Assembly (NCBI RefSeq): GCF_045689245.1
Contig: NZ_CP136865.1
Coordinates: 372,001-436,000, forward strand
Source: Congregibacter brevis
GTDB taxonomy: Bacteria > Pseudomonadota > Gammaproteobacteria > Pseudomonadales > Halieaceae
Direction of reading: 5' to 3'
Length of the DNA: 64,000 nucleotides
The notes under the pieces are model-generated. The model worked only from the letters and a program-made list of their open reading frames with translations, ran no database searches and was not told the origin of the DNA. This document shows positions 1 through 8,802 of the stretch, one piece after another. Position 1 is the first letter of the stretch. Each line of letters begins with the position of its first letter. The position numbers and the translations under genes are program-made.

Positions 1-1
1 G

Positions 2-1144
2 CGCTGCAAAGGTTTGAGCCCCGAAGACGAAAGCTGGCCCGAAGACGGCTATCGTGGAGAGTACATCGCGGAACTCGCTCAGGCGTACCTTGCAGGGGAA
101 AGCGTAGAAGCCAGCGACAAATCTGTAACCGCAGTAGGGGATAGTGACGATCTAGATGCCATTCGTGAATTTGCTGTGGCCTGGCTGCGCCGGGAGCAGG
201 ATCTCGACCTCCAAAGCTTTGGCGTGTCCTTTGATGTGTTCTTTCTGGAATCATCGCTCTACGAATCAGGCGAAGTCGGCACTGCGGTGGAGCGATTGAT
301 TGAAAGTGGAAACACCTACACCAGCGACGATGCTCTCTGGCTTCGCACCACCGAATTTGGTGATGACAAAGACCGCGTCATGCGGAAAAAGGATGGTGGT
401 TATACCTATTTTTTGCCCGATGTCGCCTATCACTTAAACAAGTGGCGCAGGGGCTTCGAGCGCGTGATAAACGAGCAGGGCGCCGATCATCACAGCACCG
501 TGACCCGGGTTCGCGCCGGACTTCAGGCCCTTGGCGAAGGTATCCCCAAAGGATGGCCCGAATACGTACTTCACCAGATGGTTACGGTCATGCGCGACGG
601 TCAGGAAGTGAAACTGTCAAAACGTGCGGGCAGCTACCTCACCCTCCGGGACCTTATTGGTGAAGTAGGTCGCGATGCCACACGCTACTTCCTGGTGGCG
701 CGCTCACCAAACTCGCAGCTAACTTTTGATATTGATCTGGCGCTGTCCCAGTCCAATGACAATCCCGTTTTTTATATTCAGTATGCGCATGCCCGCGTTT
801 GCAGTGTCCGCCGTAAGTTTATCGAGGAAGGCCTGTCGGTTGAGCTGGATTCAGAGGCTCTTGCGTTGGAGCGTCTGGTAGAGCCGCAGGAGATAGAGGT
901 ACTCAAGCAGCTGGCGCGTTTCCCCGAGATCGTCGCCCGAGCCGGAACCAGCGCCGAACCCCAGCAAATCGCCAATTATCTTCGCGAGCTTGCCGGAGAA
1001 TTTCACGCCTATTACAACGCTCACAAGGTACTCATCGAGGATGCGGAGCTGCGCAACGCACGCCTCGCGCTAACGACGGCCGTCGGGCAGGTGATCGCCA
1101 ATGGCCTAACTCTTTTGGGTGTATCGGCTCCGGAGAGTATGTAG
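2..1144 (+). CDS. argS: Arginyl-tRNA synthetase, 3' part (5' end outside window)
   Basis: Class I aminoacyl-tRNA synthetase that charges tRNA-Arg in the cytoplasm. The frame is open from the first bases of the window, so the N-terminal HIGH region is missing and about 380 C-terminal residues are present. A KMSKS-type loop is visible near nt 610-630 (KLSKRAG). It is followed by the alpha-helical anticodon-binding DALR domain (QYAHAR near nt 780, through to the stop). The gene lies 6 nt before the SPOR-domain gene, the argS-ftsN-hslVU order known from pseudomonads. Identity is confident; it is partial only because of the window edge. Confidence 0.95.
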   Translation, partial: RCKGLSPEDESWPEDGYRGEYIAELAQAYLAGESVEASDKSVTAVGDSDDLDAIREFAVAWLRREQDLDLQSFGVSFDVFFLESSLYESGEVGTAVERLIESGNTYTSDDALWLRTTEFGDDKDRVMRKKDGGYTYFLPDVAYHLNKWRRGFERVINEQGADHHSTVTRVRAGLQALGEGIPKGWPEYVLHQMVTVMRDGQEVKLSKRAGSYLTLRDLIGEVGRDATRYFLVARSPNSQLTFDIDLALSQSNDNPVFYIQYAHARVCSVRRKFIEEGLSVELDSEALALERLVEPQEIEVLKQLARFPEIVARAGTSAEPQQIANYLRELAGEFHAYYNAHKVLIEDAELRNARLALTTAVGQVIANGLTLLGVSAPESM

Positions 1145-1150
1145 AGCCCC

Positions 1151-1687
1151 ATGGCAAAGACCTCCCAACGGAAAAGCAGCCGCGGCGCCAGCCGCCAAAA
1201 CACTGCCAATCAGAGCCACGGCGGACTGCGATGGTATGCGGCGGGCGTAGCGAGCGGTCTGTTCCTCGCATTTATGCTGTATCTGGTGACACTGCCCCCA
1301 GAAGGCGGATCGTCGCCGGAACTCGCGGCCACCCCCAAAGCTAATGCGCCAGAGCCTGAGTACGAGTTTTTTGAAGTGCTCCCCAATCAGGAAATCACGG
1401 TCGACGTCGACCCTGCAGATCTTCCCAAGCCACGCAGTGCCGCTACTGGCAAGCAATTCTTGCTTCAAGCCGGGTCCTTTCGACAAGCCGCTGATGCTGA
1501 CCGCCGCCGTGGCGAGCTCTTGTTACTGGGCCTCAACCCCAGTGTAGAAGACACTCGAGGAGATACAGGTCGCTGGTACCGTGTGGTGCTTGGGCCTTTT
1601 GAAAGCCGTTCGGCAATGGCTAAAGCTCGCAGCCTCACAGCTCAGCAGGACATCGATACGCTCCTGATTCAACGCAATAGCGGCTAA
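1151..1687 (+). CDS. FtsN-like SPOR-domain cell-division protein
   Basis: This 178-residue bitopic inner-membrane protein has a basic cytoplasmic N-terminus (1-27), one transmembrane helix (about 28-48), a short periplasmic linker, and a C-terminal SPOR domain (about 101-176; FLLQAGSF start and WYRVVLGPF core). SPOR domains bind denuded septal peptidoglycan. Position between argS and hslVU is the classical ftsN location. It is much shorter than E. coli FtsN (about 319 residues) because the linker is reduced. An FtsN role is inferred from position plus architecture; a generic SPOR protein remains possible. Confidence 0.8.
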   Translation: MAKTSQRKSSRGASRQNTANQSHGGLRWYAAGVASGLFLAFMLYLVTLPPEGGSSPELAATPKANAPEPEYEFFEVLPNQEITVDVDPADLPKPRSAATGKQFLLQAGSFRQAADADRRRGELLLLGLNPSVEDTRGDTGRWYRVVLGPFESRSAMAKARSLTAQQDIDTLLIQRNSG

Positions 1688-1736
1688 CTCACGCCCCTCG
1701 GCGCCGCTGCACGCTCGGTATCCCCCACGAACAGCG

Positions 1737-1762
1737 CTTGAACTTACAAACCACGCCCCCAT
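1737..1762 (+). promoter_or_regulatory. Sigma-32 (heat-shock) promoter for hslVU
   Basis: CTTGAAC (1737-1743) is separated by 13 nt from CCCCAT (1757-1762). This closely matches the RpoH consensus CTTGAAA-N11-16-CCCCAT. It lies about 30 nt before the hslV start, and hslVU is a classical heat-shock operon. Confidence 0.75.
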
Positions 1763-1792
1763 AACAATAGTTCGAAGGCGAAGGAAAACACC

Positions 1793-2332
1793 GTGGAACA
1801 ATTCAGAGGCACCACCATATTGTGTGTGCGCCGGGGCAACAGCGTTGTCGTCGGAGGAGACGGCCAGGTCTCCATGGGCAACACCATTATGAAGGGCAAC
1901 GCGCGGAAGGTGCGTCGTCTCTACAAAGATCAGGTCCTCGCAGGTTTTGCAGGAGGCACCGCCGATGCGTTCACGCTCTTCGAGTTGTTCGAAGCACAGC
2001 TGGAAAAACACGGCGGTCAGCTCGTCAGAGCTGCCGTAGAACTGGCAAAAGCCTGGCGCACAGAGCGTTCCCTCCGTCAGCTGGAGGCACTCCTTGCCGT
2101 TGCGGACAAAGAAACCTCTCTGGTGATTTCCGGTAATGGCGACGTCATCGAACCGGAGAACAACCTTATCGCCATAGGCTCTGGTGGCTCCTTTGCTCAG
2201 GCTGCAGCGATGGCCTTACTGGACAACACCGAACTCAGCGCCCGGGATGTCGTTGAGAAGGGCCTGGGCATTGCCGCCGACATCTGCATCTATACCAACC
2301 AGCAGCGCACCATCGAGCAGCTGGACTTCTGA
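1793..2332 (+). CDS. hslV: ATP-dependent protease HslVU, peptidase subunit
   Basis: Proteasome-beta-like threonine peptidase of the cytoplasmic HslUV protease. It has a GTG start preceded by AAGGAA. The catalytic N-terminal threonine is inside RGTTILCVRR (Thr7), so a six-residue propeptide would have to be removed; E. coli HslV removes only the initiator Met. The conserved GDGQVSMGNT and FAGGTADAFTLFE blocks follow. Its 179 residues are a normal length. It is followed after 25 nt by hslU and preceded by a sigma-32-type promoter. Confidence 0.96.
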   Translation: MEQFRGTTILCVRRGNSVVVGGDGQVSMGNTIMKGNARKVRRLYKDQVLAGFAGGTADAFTLFELFEAQLEKHGGQLVRAAVELAKAWRTERSLRQLEALLAVADKETSLVISGNGDVIEPENNLIAIGSGGSFAQAAAMALLDNTELSARDVVEKGLGIAADICIYTNQQRTIEQLDF

Positions 2333-2357
2333 CCAAACAAATAGCCGGATCCAATAC

Positions 2358-3686
2358 ATGTCAAACATGACACCTAGAGAAATCGTCCACGAACTGGACA
2401 AGCACATTATTGGGCAGCAGGACGCCAAGCGAGCCGTGGCCAACGCCCTTCGAAGCCGATGGCGTCGCTTGCAGGTCGAAGACGCCCTGCGTGCCGAAAT
2501 CACGCCAAAGAATATTCTGATGATCGGGCCTACCGGCGTGGGTAAAACCGAAATTGCACGACGCCTGGCAAAACTTGCGAACGCTCCGTTTGTGAAGGTA
2601 GAAGCAACCAAGTTCACCGAAGTTGGCTATGTTGGTCGCGACGTGGAGTCTATCGTCCGCGATTTAGTCGAAATGTCCGTGAAAATGCTGCGCGAGCAAG
2701 CCATTGAGAAAATGCGCTTTCGGGCGGAAGAAGCCGCAGAGGAACGTATTCTGGATATTTTGTTGCCCGGGGCTCGCGATGCAAAGGGAGACGCCTCAAC
2801 TGGAGGCGACGGCACCCGCCAACTGCTACGCAAAAAACTCCGCGAGGGTGATTTAGACGATAAAGAAGTCGATCTCGAGCTCGCTACCCCCAGCAGCGTC
2901 GAAATCAGCGCGCCGCCGGGCATGGAGGAAATGACAAACCAGCTGCAGAGCATGTTCTCAAATATGGCCCGCTCGCAGCCCAAGAGTCGCCGCCTCCCTA
3001 TCAAGGCCGCTTTTTCTGCCTTATGCGACGAAGAGGCCGCAAAGCTGGTCAACGAGGACGAAATCAAACAGCAGGCGCTGCAGGCTGCTGAGCAGAACGG
3101 CATTGTTTTTATCGACGAGCTGGACAAGGTGGCCAAGCGTGGTGAGACCGCAGGTGCCGATGTTTCTCGTGAGGGCGTACAGCGAGATCTTCTGCCGCTT
3201 ATCGAGGGCTGCACCGTAAGCACCAAGTACGGCATGTTAAAGACAGACCATATTTTGTTCATCGCTTCCGGGGCCTTTCATTTGTCCAAGCCCTCGGATC
3301 TGATCCCCGAATTACAGGGCCGTCTTCCCATCCGTGTTGAGCTCGCGGCGCTCTCGCCTGAGGACTTCCGACGCATACTCGTGGAGCCTGATGCAGCGCT
3401 CACTCGCCAGTACAGCGCGTTGCTAGGTACAGAGGGCATGACGCTGGAATTTACCGAGGACGGCATTGCGCGTATCGCCGAACTTGCCTGGCAACTCAAC
3501 GAGAGCACGGAAAATATTGGCGCCCGCCGGTTGCATACCGTTATGGAGCGTTTGCTGGAGGACGCTTCGTTCAACGCAGCAGATGCGGGTCTTAGCAGTA
3601 CCGCACTCGCGGTAGACGCCGCCTATGTCGACTCTCAACTTTCAGATCTGGCGATGGATGAAGATCTATCCAGATTCATTCTCTAA
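2358..3686 (+). CDS. hslU: HslU ATPase (unfoldase subunit of HslVU)
   Basis: AAA+ unfoldase that feeds substrates into HslV. The start chosen is ATG 2358 (MSNMTPREIV), which gives 442 residues, the family length; the frame is open further upstream but that stretch overlaps hslV and is not HslU-like. Walker A GPTGVGKTE is at about 57-65 and Walker B IVFIDELDK at about 249-257. The intermediate I-domain lies between them (about 110-245). The C-terminal tail DLSRFIL is the segment that docks into HslV. Part of the sigma-32-driven hslVU operon. Confidence 0.97.
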   Translation: MSNMTPREIVHELDKHIIGQQDAKRAVANALRSRWRRLQVEDALRAEITPKNILMIGPTGVGKTEIARRLAKLANAPFVKVEATKFTEVGYVGRDVESIVRDLVEMSVKMLREQAIEKMRFRAEEAAEERILDILLPGARDAKGDASTGGDGTRQLLRKKLREGDLDDKEVDLELATPSSVEISAPPGMEEMTNQLQSMFSNMARSQPKSRRLPIKAAFSALCDEEAAKLVNEDEIKQQALQAAEQNGIVFIDELDKVAKRGETAGADVSREGVQRDLLPLIEGCTVSTKYGMLKTDHILFIASGAFHLSKPSDLIPELQGRLPIRVELAALSPEDFRRILVEPDAALTRQYSALLGTEGMTLEFTEDGIARIAELAWQLNESTENIGARRLHTVMERLLEDASFNAADAGLSSTALAVDAAYVDSQLSDLAMDEDLSRFIL

Positions 3687-3708
3687 TCCCAGCACTAAGC
3701 CCACGGCC

Positions 3709-4095
3709 TTGAGCGACATAACCCAGCCGACTCATATACGCCTGCGTAAACGATCGCGGGTTTTAGAACTTGAGTACGGGAAGGAATGCTACAGCTTGGA
3801 TTGGGAGTACCTCCGGGTTTACTCCCCTTCAGCGGAGGTGCGGGGACATCACGAGTCCCAGGCGGTATTACAAACCGGCAAGCGGGACGTTGCGATCAAG
3901 GACCTCAAGCCCGTAGGCCACTATGCTTTACAGCTGGTTTTTGACGACGGGCACGATAGTGGCCTGTATACCTGGGAATATCTCTATCGCTTATGCACTC
4001 ACAAAGCGGAGCTGTGGCAGGCCTACCTGGACGATCTCAACGAGGCGGGCGCATCCCGGGATCCAAACACTCAGGTTCTGCATTTCGAACCCTAA
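3709..4095 (+). CDS. DUF971 (gamma-butyrobetaine hydroxylase N-terminal-like) protein
   Basis: A small protein of about 128 residues, with the DUF971 fold found as the N-terminal module of gamma-butyrobetaine hydroxylases and as a stand-alone protein beside hslU in many gammaproteobacteria. The hallmark core is LRVYSPSAEVRGH, followed by PVGHYALQLVFDDGHDSGLYTWEYL. The start is uncertain: TTG 3709 fits the family length and clears the hslU stop, whereas ATG 3658 or 3625 would overlap hslU. Cellular function is unknown; a role near Fe-S or iron metabolism has been suggested for relatives. Confidence 0.85.
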   Translation: MSDITQPTHIRLRKRSRVLELEYGKECYSLDWEYLRVYSPSAEVRGHHESQAVLQTGKRDVAIKDLKPVGHYALQLVFDDGHDSGLYTWEYLYRLCTHKAELWQAYLDDLNEAGASRDPNTQVLHFEP

Positions 4096-4170
4096 CTTTC
4101 TTTTTGTCTGTTGGACAATCTCCGTCTGGAACGTTCCCCTGCAAGTCCACGAGTGATGCAAGATCAAGCA

Positions 4171-4199
4171 CTGCTTATAAGCAGACGACAAGCTACAAT
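4171..4199 (+). promoter_or_regulatory. Possible ubiE promoter with 14-bp perfect palindrome
   Basis: CTGCTTATAAGCAG (4171-4184) is a perfect inverted repeat. A -10-like TACAAT lies at 4194-4199, and the first six bases of the palindrome fall where a -35 would be (17-nt spacer). Start codon of ubiE is 27 nt further on. The palindrome may be an operator overlapping the promoter; the regulator is not identifiable from sequence. Confidence 0.4.
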
Positions 4200-4225
4200 A
4201 CGTGCTCGCAATCGGGACACACAGC

Positions 4226-4975
4226 ATGAGCGAAGAAGACACAACACACTTTGGTTACCGAGACGTAAAGACCGACGAGAAAGCGGGCATGGTCCGCGGC
4301 GTCTTTGATTCGGTAGCAAGTCGTTACGATGTAATGAATGATCTGATGTCTGCAGGCGTTCATCGAATTTGGAAGCGCTTCACGATAGAGCTCTCCGGTG
4401 TTCGCCGCGGCAACCGTGTACTCGACATAGCCGGGGGCACCGGCGACTTGGCTGCCAAGTTCGCGCCAATGGTAGGTGATGAGGGTGAGGTTGTACTGGC
4501 GGATATCAATGCGAGCATGTTGCGCGTAGGACGCGATCGATTGCTCGACGACGGTGTTCGTGGAAACCTTCACTACGTGCAAGCGGACGCGCAGTACCTG
4601 CCTTTTCCTGACGATCACTTTGACTGCATTACTATTGCCTTTGGCTTGCGGAACGTAACCGACAAAGACCTGGCTCTGCGCTCTATGCTGCGCATACTCA
4701 AGCCGGGCGGTCGTCTATTGGTACTGGAATTTTCCAAACCCCGTAACCCCCTGCTCAGCCGCGCTTACGACGCCTATTCCTTTGGCGTTCTACCTTTTAT
4801 GGGAAAACTGGTTGCGGGTGACTCAGAGAGTTATCAGTACCTCGCCGAGTCTATTCGCATGCATCCCGACCAGGAGACATTACGACAGATGATGGAAGAC
4901 GCGGGCTTTGCTCGCTGTGATTACCACGACATGACCGGCGGAGTGGTTGCCGTGCACCGGGGCGTCAAAAACTAG
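4226..4975 (+). CDS. ubiE: UbiE/MenG C-methyltransferase (ubiquinone/menaquinone biosynthesis)
   Basis: SAM-dependent C-methyltransferase that methylates the benzoquinol (and demethylmenaquinol, if present) ring. The start at ATG 4226 gives 249 residues, against 251 in E. coli. Family blocks: RGVFDSVASRYDVMNDLMS near the N-terminus, SAM motif I VLDIAGGTGDL, the NVTDKDLAL block, and GGRLLVLEFSKP. It begins the ubiE-ubiJ-ubiB cluster, with ubiJ only 2 nt downstream. Confidence 0.97.
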   Translation: MSEEDTTHFGYRDVKTDEKAGMVRGVFDSVASRYDVMNDLMSAGVHRIWKRFTIELSGVRRGNRVLDIAGGTGDLAAKFAPMVGDEGEVVLADINASMLRVGRDRLLDDGVRGNLHYVQADAQYLPFPDDHFDCITIAFGLRNVTDKDLALRSMLRILKPGGRLLVLEFSKPRNPLLSRAYDAYSFGVLPFMGKLVAGDSESYQYLAESIRMHPDQETLRQMMEDAGFARCDYHDMTGGVVAVHRGVKN

Positions 4976-4977
4976 TC

Positions 4978-5625
4978 ATGAACGACATTCGCATGCCCAC
5001 GGTGCACACCGCAGGACTGGCCGCTGCCGAAGCCGCCGCCAATGCTGCACTGCGCTTATCACCACACAGTCTGGAAGCACTCAAGCCTCTAGCCGGGAGA
5101 GTCCTCGCACTGGAATGCACACGCCCGGCTGTCACCGTCTACCTACACAGCGAAGCGAACGGCGAACTGCGTTTACAAGGCGTTCACGATGGCCCCGTGG
5201 CTACACGCGTCACAGGCACTGCTCAGGACTTTGCCAGCCTGGCTCAAGCAGAGGACCCTGCAGCAGCGCTGATCAATGGCGGCATACAGCTGGAGGGCAA
5301 TAGCAGTACGCTCACTGACATGCAGCGTGTGTTTAATGATCTGGATATCGACTGGGAAGCCCCGCTGGTTTCTGGTCTCGGCGATGTCGCCGGACATCAG
5401 TTGGCCGGCATGCTCAGTGCTGCATTTCACTGGACACGGCAATCCGGAGACAACCTCAGACGCCAGCTCGAAGAGTTCGCAACCGAAGAAGCCCGCCTTG
5501 CTCCACCTAAACTCGCTCTTGAGCACTTCTACGAAGACGTGCAACAGCTTAGCGAGCGCAGCGAACGCTTGGAACAACGCGTAGAACGCCTGCGCCTACG
5601 CCTAGAGCGTTTGCGTCCCGCCTGA
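4978..5625 (+). CDS. ubiJ: UbiJ ubiquinone biosynthesis accessory factor (SCP2 domain)
   Basis: This 215-residue protein sits between ubiE and ubiB, the diagnostic location of ubiJ. The first 110 or so residues form an SCP2 sterol-carrier-like lipid-binding domain. The C-terminus (about 175-215) is a charged Leu/Arg/Glu helix suited to coiled-coil formation. UbiJ works with UbiK in the soluble Ubi metabolon that carries quinone intermediates. Its TGA overlaps the ubiB ATG by one base. Confidence 0.9.
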   Translation: MNDIRMPTVHTAGLAAAEAAANAALRLSPHSLEALKPLAGRVLALECTRPAVTVYLHSEANGELRLQGVHDGPVATRVTGTAQDFASLAQAEDPAAALINGGIQLEGNSSTLTDMQRVFNDLDIDWEAPLVSGLGDVAGHQLAGMLSAAFHWTRQSGDNLRRQLEEFATEEARLAPPKLALEHFYEDVQQLSERSERLEQRVERLRLRLERLRPA

Positions 5626-7259
5626 TGTCCAGCTTACTGCGCAGTATTGAAATTATGCGGGTAGCAGGACGCTACCGTCTGGACGAATTGCTACCGGAGC
5701 AGGCCAGACACCGCGTATTGAACCCCTTGCTTCGGCTAAATCCCTGGCGTATGTCCAGCGTCACTGGAACGCGGGGCGAGCGCTTGCGTCGCGCGCTGGA
5801 AGATCTCGGCCCAGTGTTCATAAAATTCGGGCAGATGCTTTCAACGCGAAGGGACTTGCTACCCGCAGATATCGCCGATGAGCTGGCACTGCTGCAGGAC
5901 CAAGTGCCTCCCTTTGATGCAGCTCTCGCCACCCAGATCATCGAGACCGCATTGGGTGGCAGCGTCGACACACTCTTTGAGCGCTTTGATCGAGAGCCTC
6001 TAGCCTCAGCATCAGTGGCGCAGGTACATAGCGCACGAACACGGGAAGGACGAGAAGTCGTCGTCAAAGTCATTCGCCCGGACATTGAACCGGTAATCCA
6101 CAAGGACATGGCTCTGCTGGCACGAATCGCGAGCTTTGTGGAGCGCTGGCTCCGCGATGGCCGGCGCCTGCGCCCCGTCGACGTAGTTCGCGACTACAGA
6201 CATACGATCCTTGATGAACTGGATCTGGGTCGGGAAGCTGCCAATGCGTCCCAGCTCCGGAGAAACTTCGCCGACGGAAGCCTCGTCTACGTCCCGGAGG
6301 TTTTTTGGGACTACACCCGACGCAACGTGATGGTGATGGAGCGAATTTATGGCATTCCCGTAACCGATCTGGCTACGCTACGAGAGAAGAATGTTGACCT
6401 GAAGGTACTCGGAGAGCGCGGGGTAGAAATATTTTTTACCCAGGTATTTCGGGACAGCTTCTTTCATGCGGACATGCACCCAGGCAATATTTTCGTCGAT
6501 GCGTCGGATCCCAAGGACCCGCGATACATTGCCATCGACTGCGCCATCATTGGCTCCCTGAGCGAAGATGATCAGTACTATCTGGCGCGAAACCTTCTGG
6601 CGATTTTTCGCAGGGACTACCATGAGGTCGCCCAACTCCATGTTGAGTGTGGCTGGGTACCGCCCGACACGCGAGTACAGGACTTTGAATCTGCCATGCG
6701 CGCTGTCTGCGAACCGGTGTTTGAAAGGCCTATTGCAGAAATCTCCTTCGGACAGCTGCTGGTTTATCTGTTTCAAACAGCCGCTCGCTTCGATATGGAA
6801 GTCCAGCCTTCTCTGGTGCTACTACAAAAAACACTCCTGAATATCGAAGGCCTGGGCAGGCAGCTGTATCCCCAGCTGAATCTTTGGGACACAGCCATGC
6901 CTTTTTTGGAAAAGTGGGTGGCAGAGCGCTACTCCCCCCAAAGCATGATCAAACGCCTGCAACAACATGCGCCCAGCTGGCTTGAACAACTCCCACAGTT
7001 ACCGGAAGCACTCATCGAGAGTCTTCAGGGACAGCGAGAGAGCCAAAAGCGCAGTGAGCAGATTATCGCCGCGGAGCGTAAAGTAAGACGTAGGCAAGAT
7101 ACGAGAGCCAGACGCCGCTATCTGGCCGCGATGGTTTGCATTGTCGCCGCGGGAGCTGCTTTACCCCCGGTAAGGGGCATACTGGAGCAGGCACCCCCGG
7201 TGAGCTGGCTTTTACTTGCAGTAGCAGCCGGACTCGCCTGGCCAAGTCAGAGCGTGTAA
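5625..7259 (+). CDS. ubiB: UbiB atypical kinase/ATPase for ubiquinone biosynthesis
   Basis: ABC1/ADCK-family protein-kinase-like ATPase of 544 residues that assists ubiquinone hydroxylation steps at the membrane. The family KxGQ motif appears as FIKFGQMLSTRRDLLP near residues 64-79. The Ala-rich nucleotide loop ASASVAQVH, the invariant lysine (VVVKVIRPD) and the catalytic-loop region DMHPGNIFVD follow. The last 50 or so residues form two hydrophobic helices for membrane anchoring. The ATG overlaps the ubiJ stop. Confidence 0.96.
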   Translation: MSSLLRSIEIMRVAGRYRLDELLPEQARHRVLNPLLRLNPWRMSSVTGTRGERLRRALEDLGPVFIKFGQMLSTRRDLLPADIADELALLQDQVPPFDAALATQIIETALGGSVDTLFERFDREPLASASVAQVHSARTREGREVVVKVIRPDIEPVIHKDMALLARIASFVERWLRDGRRLRPVDVVRDYRHTILDELDLGREAANASQLRRNFADGSLVYVPEVFWDYTRRNVMVMERIYGIPVTDLATLREKNVDLKVLGERGVEIFFTQVFRDSFFHADMHPGNIFVDASDPKDPRYIAIDCAIIGSLSEDDQYYLARNLLAIFRRDYHEVAQLHVECGWVPPDTRVQDFESAMRAVCEPVFERPIAEISFGQLLVYLFQTAARFDMEVQPSLVLLQKTLLNIEGLGRQLYPQLNLWDTAMPFLEKWVAERYSPQSMIKRLQQHAPSWLEQLPQLPEALIESLQGQRESQKRSEQIIAAERKVRRRQDTRARRRYLAAMVCIVAAGAALPPVRGILEQAPPVSWLLLAVAAGLAWPSQSV

Positions 7260-7320
7260 CTCACGGCGACGCAGCCCGGTTATGCGATAATGCCCACTGG
7301 ATCGAAGAAACAAACTCAGC

Positions 7321-7737
7321 ATGCAACAGCCGAACACAAGCAACTACCCGGAAGAGCTGCGCTGGCTCAACGAGCTTCGCTGGAACGAAGATGGGTTGGT
7401 GCCTGCCATTGCCCAAGACGTCAGCACTGGCAAAGTTTTGATGATGGCGTGGATGAACGAGGAGTCCCTGCGCTGTACCTTCGATGAAGGCTGCGCGGTG
7501 TATTGGTCCAGGTCCCGGCAGGCGCTATGGCGTAAGGGCGAGAGTTCAGGCAATACGCAGTTGATCAAAAGTCTTCGTTTGGATTGCGATGGAGATACTT
7601 TGTTGCTGGAGGTCGAACAGCTCGGCGGAATCGCCTGCCACACGGGTCGAGAGCACTGCTTCTACCGCAAGTTCATCGATGGTGAATGGCAGACTGTGGA
7701 GCAGATAGTAAGAGATCCAAAAGAAATTTATGGATAA
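7321..7737 (+). CDS. hisI: Phosphoribosyl-AMP cyclohydrolase
   Basis: Third step of histidine biosynthesis: hydrolytic opening of the adenine ring of PR-AMP. The 138-residue monofunctional form has the metal-binding LDCDGDTLLL block and the Cys pair in GGIACHTGREHCFY, which bind Mg and Zn in the family, plus the YWSRSRQALWRKG substrate loop. hisE is a separate gene that overlaps its end by 8 nt, as in pseudomonads and unlike the fused HisIE of enterics. Confidence 0.96.
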   Translation: MQQPNTSNYPEELRWLNELRWNEDGLVPAIAQDVSTGKVLMMAWMNEESLRCTFDEGCAVYWSRSRQALWRKGESSGNTQLIKSLRLDCDGDTLLLEVEQLGGIACHTGREHCFYRKFIDGEWQTVEQIVRDPKEIYG

Positions 7738-8071
7738 GGCAACTAACAACGACGTGCTCAGCGCCTTGGATAAGGTACTTCAGGAGCGAAAGAATGCGGC
7801 CGCTGACAGTTCCTATGTGGCGAGCCTTTACGAAAAAGGGCTCAACAGAATCCTCGAAAAAGTTGGCGAGGAGGCTTCGGAGGTCATCATCGCCGCGAAG
7901 GACTGTGAAGGAGAGAAAGGTCAGGACGCTTTGTTAGGCGAAGTAGCCGACCTCTGGTTTCACAGCATGGTGCTGCTGGCACAGCAGGGTCTCTCGTCGG
8001 CACAGGTGTTGGCAATTTTGGAAGAACGCTTCGGTCTTTCAGGGCATATCGAGAAGGCCGCACGAAGCTAG
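7730..8071 (+). CDS. hisE: Phosphoribosyl-ATP pyrophosphohydrolase
   Basis: Second step of histidine biosynthesis: PR-ATP to PR-AMP plus PPi. It is an all-alpha MazG-like fold of 113 residues. The conserved helix ILEKVGEEASEVIIAAK carries the metal-binding Glu residues, and GEVADLWFHSMVLL follows. The ATG overlaps the end of hisI, consistent with translational coupling. Confidence 0.95.
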   Translation: MDKATNNDVLSALDKVLQERKNAAADSSYVASLYEKGLNRILEKVGEEASEVIIAAKDCEGEKGQDALLGEVADLWFHSMVLLAQQGLSSAQVLAILEERFGLSGHIEKAARS

Positions 8072-8098
8072 ATTTTTACAAACCTTTCAACACTGTTG

Positions 8099-8127
8099 TT
8101 AGGCTTACGCTAATAGGTAGTTACAAT
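8099..8127 (+). promoter_or_regulatory. Possible tatABC promoter
   Basis: TTAGGC (8099-8104), a 17-nt spacer, and TACAAT (8122-8127) lie 40 nt before the tatA start. The -10 is good and the -35 weak. A strong ribosome binding site (AAAAGGAGAGAG) precedes tatA. Confidence 0.35.
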
Positions 8128-8166
8128 CGCGGTCGGTATTTTCCACTGCGGTAAAAGGAGAGAGTC

Positions 8167-8391
8167 ATGGGATTGGGTGGAATCAGCATTTGGCAGTTGC
8201 TTATCATTCTGGCCATTGTGGTCATGCTGTTTGGTACAAAGCGCTTACGCGGTCTGGGATCAGACCTGGGAAGTGCAGTCAAAGGTTTTCGCAGTAGCAT
8301 GCAAGACAGCGACGAAGAAAAGTCCGAGGGCGCTGACGCTAGTGACGAGCCCGAAGTGAATGAGGCTGCGAAGACCAAGAGCGATGTCTAG
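8167..8391 (+). CDS. tatA: Sec-independent translocase subunit TatA
   Basis: Pore-forming subunit of the twin-arginine translocase, which exports folded, often cofactor-bearing proteins. It is 74 residues: a single N-terminal membrane helix (about 6-20), the hinge FGTKRL, an amphipathic helix (RLRGLGSDLGSAVKGFRSSM), and an acidic disordered tail. First gene of tatABC. Confidence 0.95.
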   Translation: MGLGGISIWQLLIILAIVVMLFGTKRLRGLGSDLGSAVKGFRSSMQDSDEEKSEGADASDEPEVNEAAKTKSDV

Positions 8392-8436
8392 CCCTTGCGA
8401 TACATCTTCGCGAACCCCCTGAACTCGTAGGTTCCT

Positions 8437-8802
8437 ATGTTCGATATCGGCTTTGCCGAGTTACTTATCATCGGTGTGGTTGCTCTGCTTGTCATTGGGC
8501 CGGAGCGACTCCCCGATGCCGTGCGTACGGCCAGCGCCTGGCTGAATCGCATACGTCGAGGTTTTAACGATATCAAACAGGAAGTTCAGCAGGAATTGCA
8601 TAACGACGCTGTTATGAAAGACCTGAGAGCCATTAAGGATACAGGTGAGGAGCTCCGGCGCGAGACTCAAGCTCTGGGCTCGGACCTCAGCAGTGGACTC
8701 AACATACCGGATCCGATGGCGGAGATTGGCGCTACGTCTGACGTTCCAGAGTCGTCAGACGAAGACTCCAAGACCGCAACAGATAGCAAACCCGTTGACT
8801 GA
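8437..8802 (+). CDS. tatB: Sec-independent translocase subunit TatB
   Basis: Twin-arginine signal-receptor partner of TatC. It is 121 residues with MFDIGFAELLIIGVVALLVI as membrane helix, including the conserved polar Glu8, followed by the GPERLP hinge and a long amphipathic helix. The acidic C-terminus is variable in the family. Its stop overlaps the inferred TTG start of tatC. Confidence 0.94.
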   Translation: MFDIGFAELLIIGVVALLVIGPERLPDAVRTASAWLNRIRRGFNDIKQEVQQELHNDAVMKDLRAIKDTGEELRRETQALGSDLSSGLNIPDPMAEIGATSDVPESSDEDSKTATDSKPVD

